This document shows, in pieces, positions 5,651-6,865 of a DNA stretch of 6,865 nt. The position numbers and the translations under genes are program-made. The notes under the pieces were generated by a model, which ran no database searches, was not told where the DNA came from, and saw only the letters and a program-made list of their open reading frames with translations. Source of the DNA: JBFKPQ01 sp041628225 (GTDB taxonomy: Bacteria; Actinomycetota; Acidimicrobiia; Spongiisociales; JAENVV01); assembly GCA_041628225.1 (NCBI GenBank), contig JBFKPQ010000126.1:1-6865 (forward strand). The letters run 5' to 3'. Numbering within the stretch: position 1 is the first letter of the stretch; each line of letters begins with the position of its first letter.

Positions 5651-6000
5651 TGCCACGTCCCCCCAAGGGCAAGCGCCTCGGTGGGAGCCCCTCCCATCAC
5701 AAGGCGATCCTCTCCAACCTGTCGACGTCCCTGTTCTGGGAGGGCCGGGTGACCACGACGGTGTCGAAGGCCAAGGCGGTCCGTCCGTTCGCGGAACAGC
5801 TGATCACCAAGGCGAAGAGTGGCACGCTCCACGACCGCCGCCAGGTGTTGAAGGTCATCGGCGACAACGAGGTCGTCACGAAGCTGTTCGACGAGATCGG
5901 CCCGCAGTACGCCGAGCGTCCCGGCGGCTACACCCGGATCCTCAAGCTGGGTCCGCGACGCGGCGACAACGCCGAGATGGCGATCATCGAGCTCGTCTGA
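5650..6000 (+). CDS. rplQ: 50S ribosomal protein L17 (bL17)
   Basis: bL17 is a bacterium-specific protein of the large subunit near the exit tunnel. The 116 residues begin MPRPPKGKRLGGSPSHHKAILSNLSTSLF and contain the family markers GRVTTTVSKAKAVRPFAEQLITKAK (32-56) and GGYTRILKLGPRRGDNAEMAIIELV at the end. ATG 5650 overlaps the rpoA stop (TGATG) and has GGGAGG at 5637-5642, seven bases upstream. The open frame runs far upstream, but that part is a shadow of rpoA. It is the last gene of the ribosomal block. The intergenic space after it is only 31 bases. Confidence 0.98.
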   Translation: MPRPPKGKRLGGSPSHHKAILSNLSTSLFWEGRVTTTVSKAKAVRPFAEQLITKAKSGTLHDRRQVLKVIGDNEVVTKLFDEIGPQYAERPGGYTRILKLGPRRGDNAEMAIIELV

Positions 6001-6024
6001 TCGATGGCGGCGCGTCGCTAGCCT
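5997..6024 (+). promoter_or_regulatory. Candidate coaA promoter giving a leaderless transcript
   Basis: TAGCCT at 6019-6024 fits the TANNNT -10 pattern and ends seven bases before the coaA ATG (6032), so transcription would start at or very near the A of the ATG. No SD precedes that ATG, which agrees with leaderless translation, a common mode in actinobacteria. The -35 match is weak: CTGATC at 5997-6002, 16 bases upstream, across the rplQ stop. Confidence 0.5.
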
Positions 6025-6030
6025 GCCGCC
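6006..6030 (+). repeat. GC-only inverted repeat between rplQ and coaA
   Basis: GGCGGC (6006-6011) and GCCGCC (6025-6030) form six perfect pairs around a 13-base loop. The candidate coaA -10 lies in that loop, with the palindrome GCTAGC at 6017-6022. It may be a terminator stem for the ribosomal transcript, though no T-run follows, or an operator on the coaA promoter. It may also be chance in GC-rich DNA. Confidence 0.35.
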
Positions 6031-6031
6031 C

Positions 6032-6865
6032 ATGAACGACCGCTTCCTCACGTTCTCACACGACGAGTGGGGTCGGCTGCGCGCCAACACGCCGATGACG
6101 CTGACCGAGGCCGACCTCGACAAGTTGCGCGGCATCAACGAGCAGGTGTCGCTCGACGAGGTGGCCGAGATCTACCTGCCGCTGTCGCGGTTGCTGAATC
6201 TGTACGTGGCCGCGACCCAGTCGCTCTATCAGGTGACCGATACCTTCTTGGGGAAGCCCGCCGCCAAGGTTCCCTACATCCTGGGTGTGGCGGGAAGCGT
6301 CGCCGTCGGGAAGAGCACCACCTCTCGCATCCTCCAGGCGTTGCTCTCGCGCTGGCCCGCACATCCCAAGGTCGACCTGGTCACCACCGACGGATTTCTC
6401 CTCCCCAACGCCGAGCTCGAACGGCGCGGGCTCATGGACCGGAAGGGCTTTCCCGAGAGTTACGACCTTCGACGGCTGCTCGACTTCCTGGCGGCCCTCA
6501 AGTCCGGGGAGCGGTCCGTGGCGGCGCCCGTGTACTCCCACGAGGCGTACGACATCCTTCCCGGCGTGACCTCGGTGATCGACGCTCCCGACATCGTGAT
6601 CGTCGAGGGCCTCAACGTTCTCCAGGCCGGGGGAGGCGCGCATGTGTTCGTGTCGGACTTCTTCGACTTCTCGGTCTACGTCGATGCCGACGAGGACGCA
6701 GTGAAACAGTGGTACGTCGACCGCTTCCTGACCCTGCGGGCGACCGTGTTCCAGGACGAGGCCGCGTACTTCCACCGCTACGCCGGGATCTCCGAAGGCG
6801 AGGCCCGTCGCACGGCGACCGAGATCTGGGACACGATCAACGGCGTCAACCTTCGTGAGAACATC
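6032..6865 (+). CDS. coaA: Type I pantothenate kinase, 3' end missing
   Basis: CoaA phosphorylates pantothenate with ATP, the first and usually rate-controlling step of coenzyme A synthesis, and the type I family is feedback-inhibited by CoA. The 278 visible residues are open to the window end; E. coli CoaA has 316, so roughly 30-40 are missing. I see the Walker A loop GSVAVGKST (88-96, with K94 as the ATP-binding lysine), VDLVTTDGFLLPN (114-126) with D120 matching the catalytic Asp of the family, RKGFPESYD (137-145), PVYSHEAYDI (166-175), VIVEGLNVLQ (189-198) and the final NLRENI that precedes the last segment. ATG 6032 lacks an SD but lies just after a -10-like TAGCCT, suggesting a leaderless mRNA. 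It shares no function with the ribosomal genes upstream and is probably a separate transcription unit. Confidence 0.96.
   Translation, partial: MNDRFLTFSHDEWGRLRANTPMTLTEADLDKLRGINEQVSLDEVAEIYLPLSRLLNLYVAATQSLYQVTDTFLGKPAAKVPYILGVAGSVAVGKSTTSRILQALLSRWPAHPKVDLVTTDGFLLPNAELERRGLMDRKGFPESYDLRRLLDFLAALKSGERSVAAPVYSHEAYDILPGVTSVIDAPDIVIVEGLNVLQAGGGAHVFVSDFFDFSVYVDADEDAVKQWYVDRFLTLRATVFQDEAAYFHRYAGISEGEARRTATEIWDTINGVNLRENI

Noticed and set aside
6067..6858. Open frame of 263 codons inside coaA, and the antisense frame 6056-6775
   Set aside because: Both are out-of-frame shadows of coaA, which has its full set of kinase motifs in the frame starting at 6032.
1..6865. A previously undescribed system such as defence, mobile or biosynthetic genes
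   Set aside because: Every gene-sized stretch is a recognised housekeeping gene in a familiar order; novelty is limited to regulatory sequence in the two short gaps and small motif variations.

Overview
This window is a conserved housekeeping block from a GC-rich bacterium, most likely an actinobacterium and plausibly an Acidimicrobiia relative. The basis for that is the actinobacterial-type N-terminus of RpoA (MLIVQRP...), the actinobacterial-looking LID of adenylate kinase, TANNNT-type -10 elements and the GC-rich codon use. The assignment is an inference from sequence features; no tree was built. All genes are on the + strand.

Layout. Positions 1-258 are the C-terminal part of rplO (uL15). 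Then come secY (296-1612), adk (1609-2247, TTG start) and map (2244-3032), joined by 4-base stop/start overlaps. This is the distal end of the spc ribosomal-protein operon. A 152-base gap without a confident gene follows (3033-3184), where infA often lies in this gene order. After it comes the alpha-operon part: rpmJ (3185-3298), rpsM (3305-3682), rpsK (3702-4091), rpsD (4091-4696), rpoA (4703-5650) and rplQ (5650-6000). The window ends in a 3'-truncated type I pantothenate kinase gene, coaA (6032-6865), which appears to have its own promoter.

How the genes work together. The block makes ribosomal proteins of both subunits (uL15, bL36, uS13, uS11, uS4, bL17), the translocon channel SecY, the alpha subunit of RNA polymerase, the methionine aminopeptidase that trims nascent proteins, and adenylate kinase for nucleotide balance. 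CoaA feeds coenzyme A synthesis and is probably transcribed separately.

The most interesting part is the 3033-3184 gap. A plausible -10 hexamer (TAACCT) begins with the map stop codon. Just downstream, where the transcript would begin, the sequence can fold into a compact three-way junction (3042-3094), and the 3' strand of its closing stem has an alternative partner at 3100-3104. This could be an uncharacterised autoregulatory leader of the rpmJ-rpsM-rpsK-rpsD-rpoA-rplQ transcript. A second regulatory point of note is the likely leaderless coaA promoter at 5997-6024, whose -10 sits in the loop of a GC-only inverted repeat. I see no mobile element, CRISPR array, tRNA, rRNA, defence system or other accessory system.
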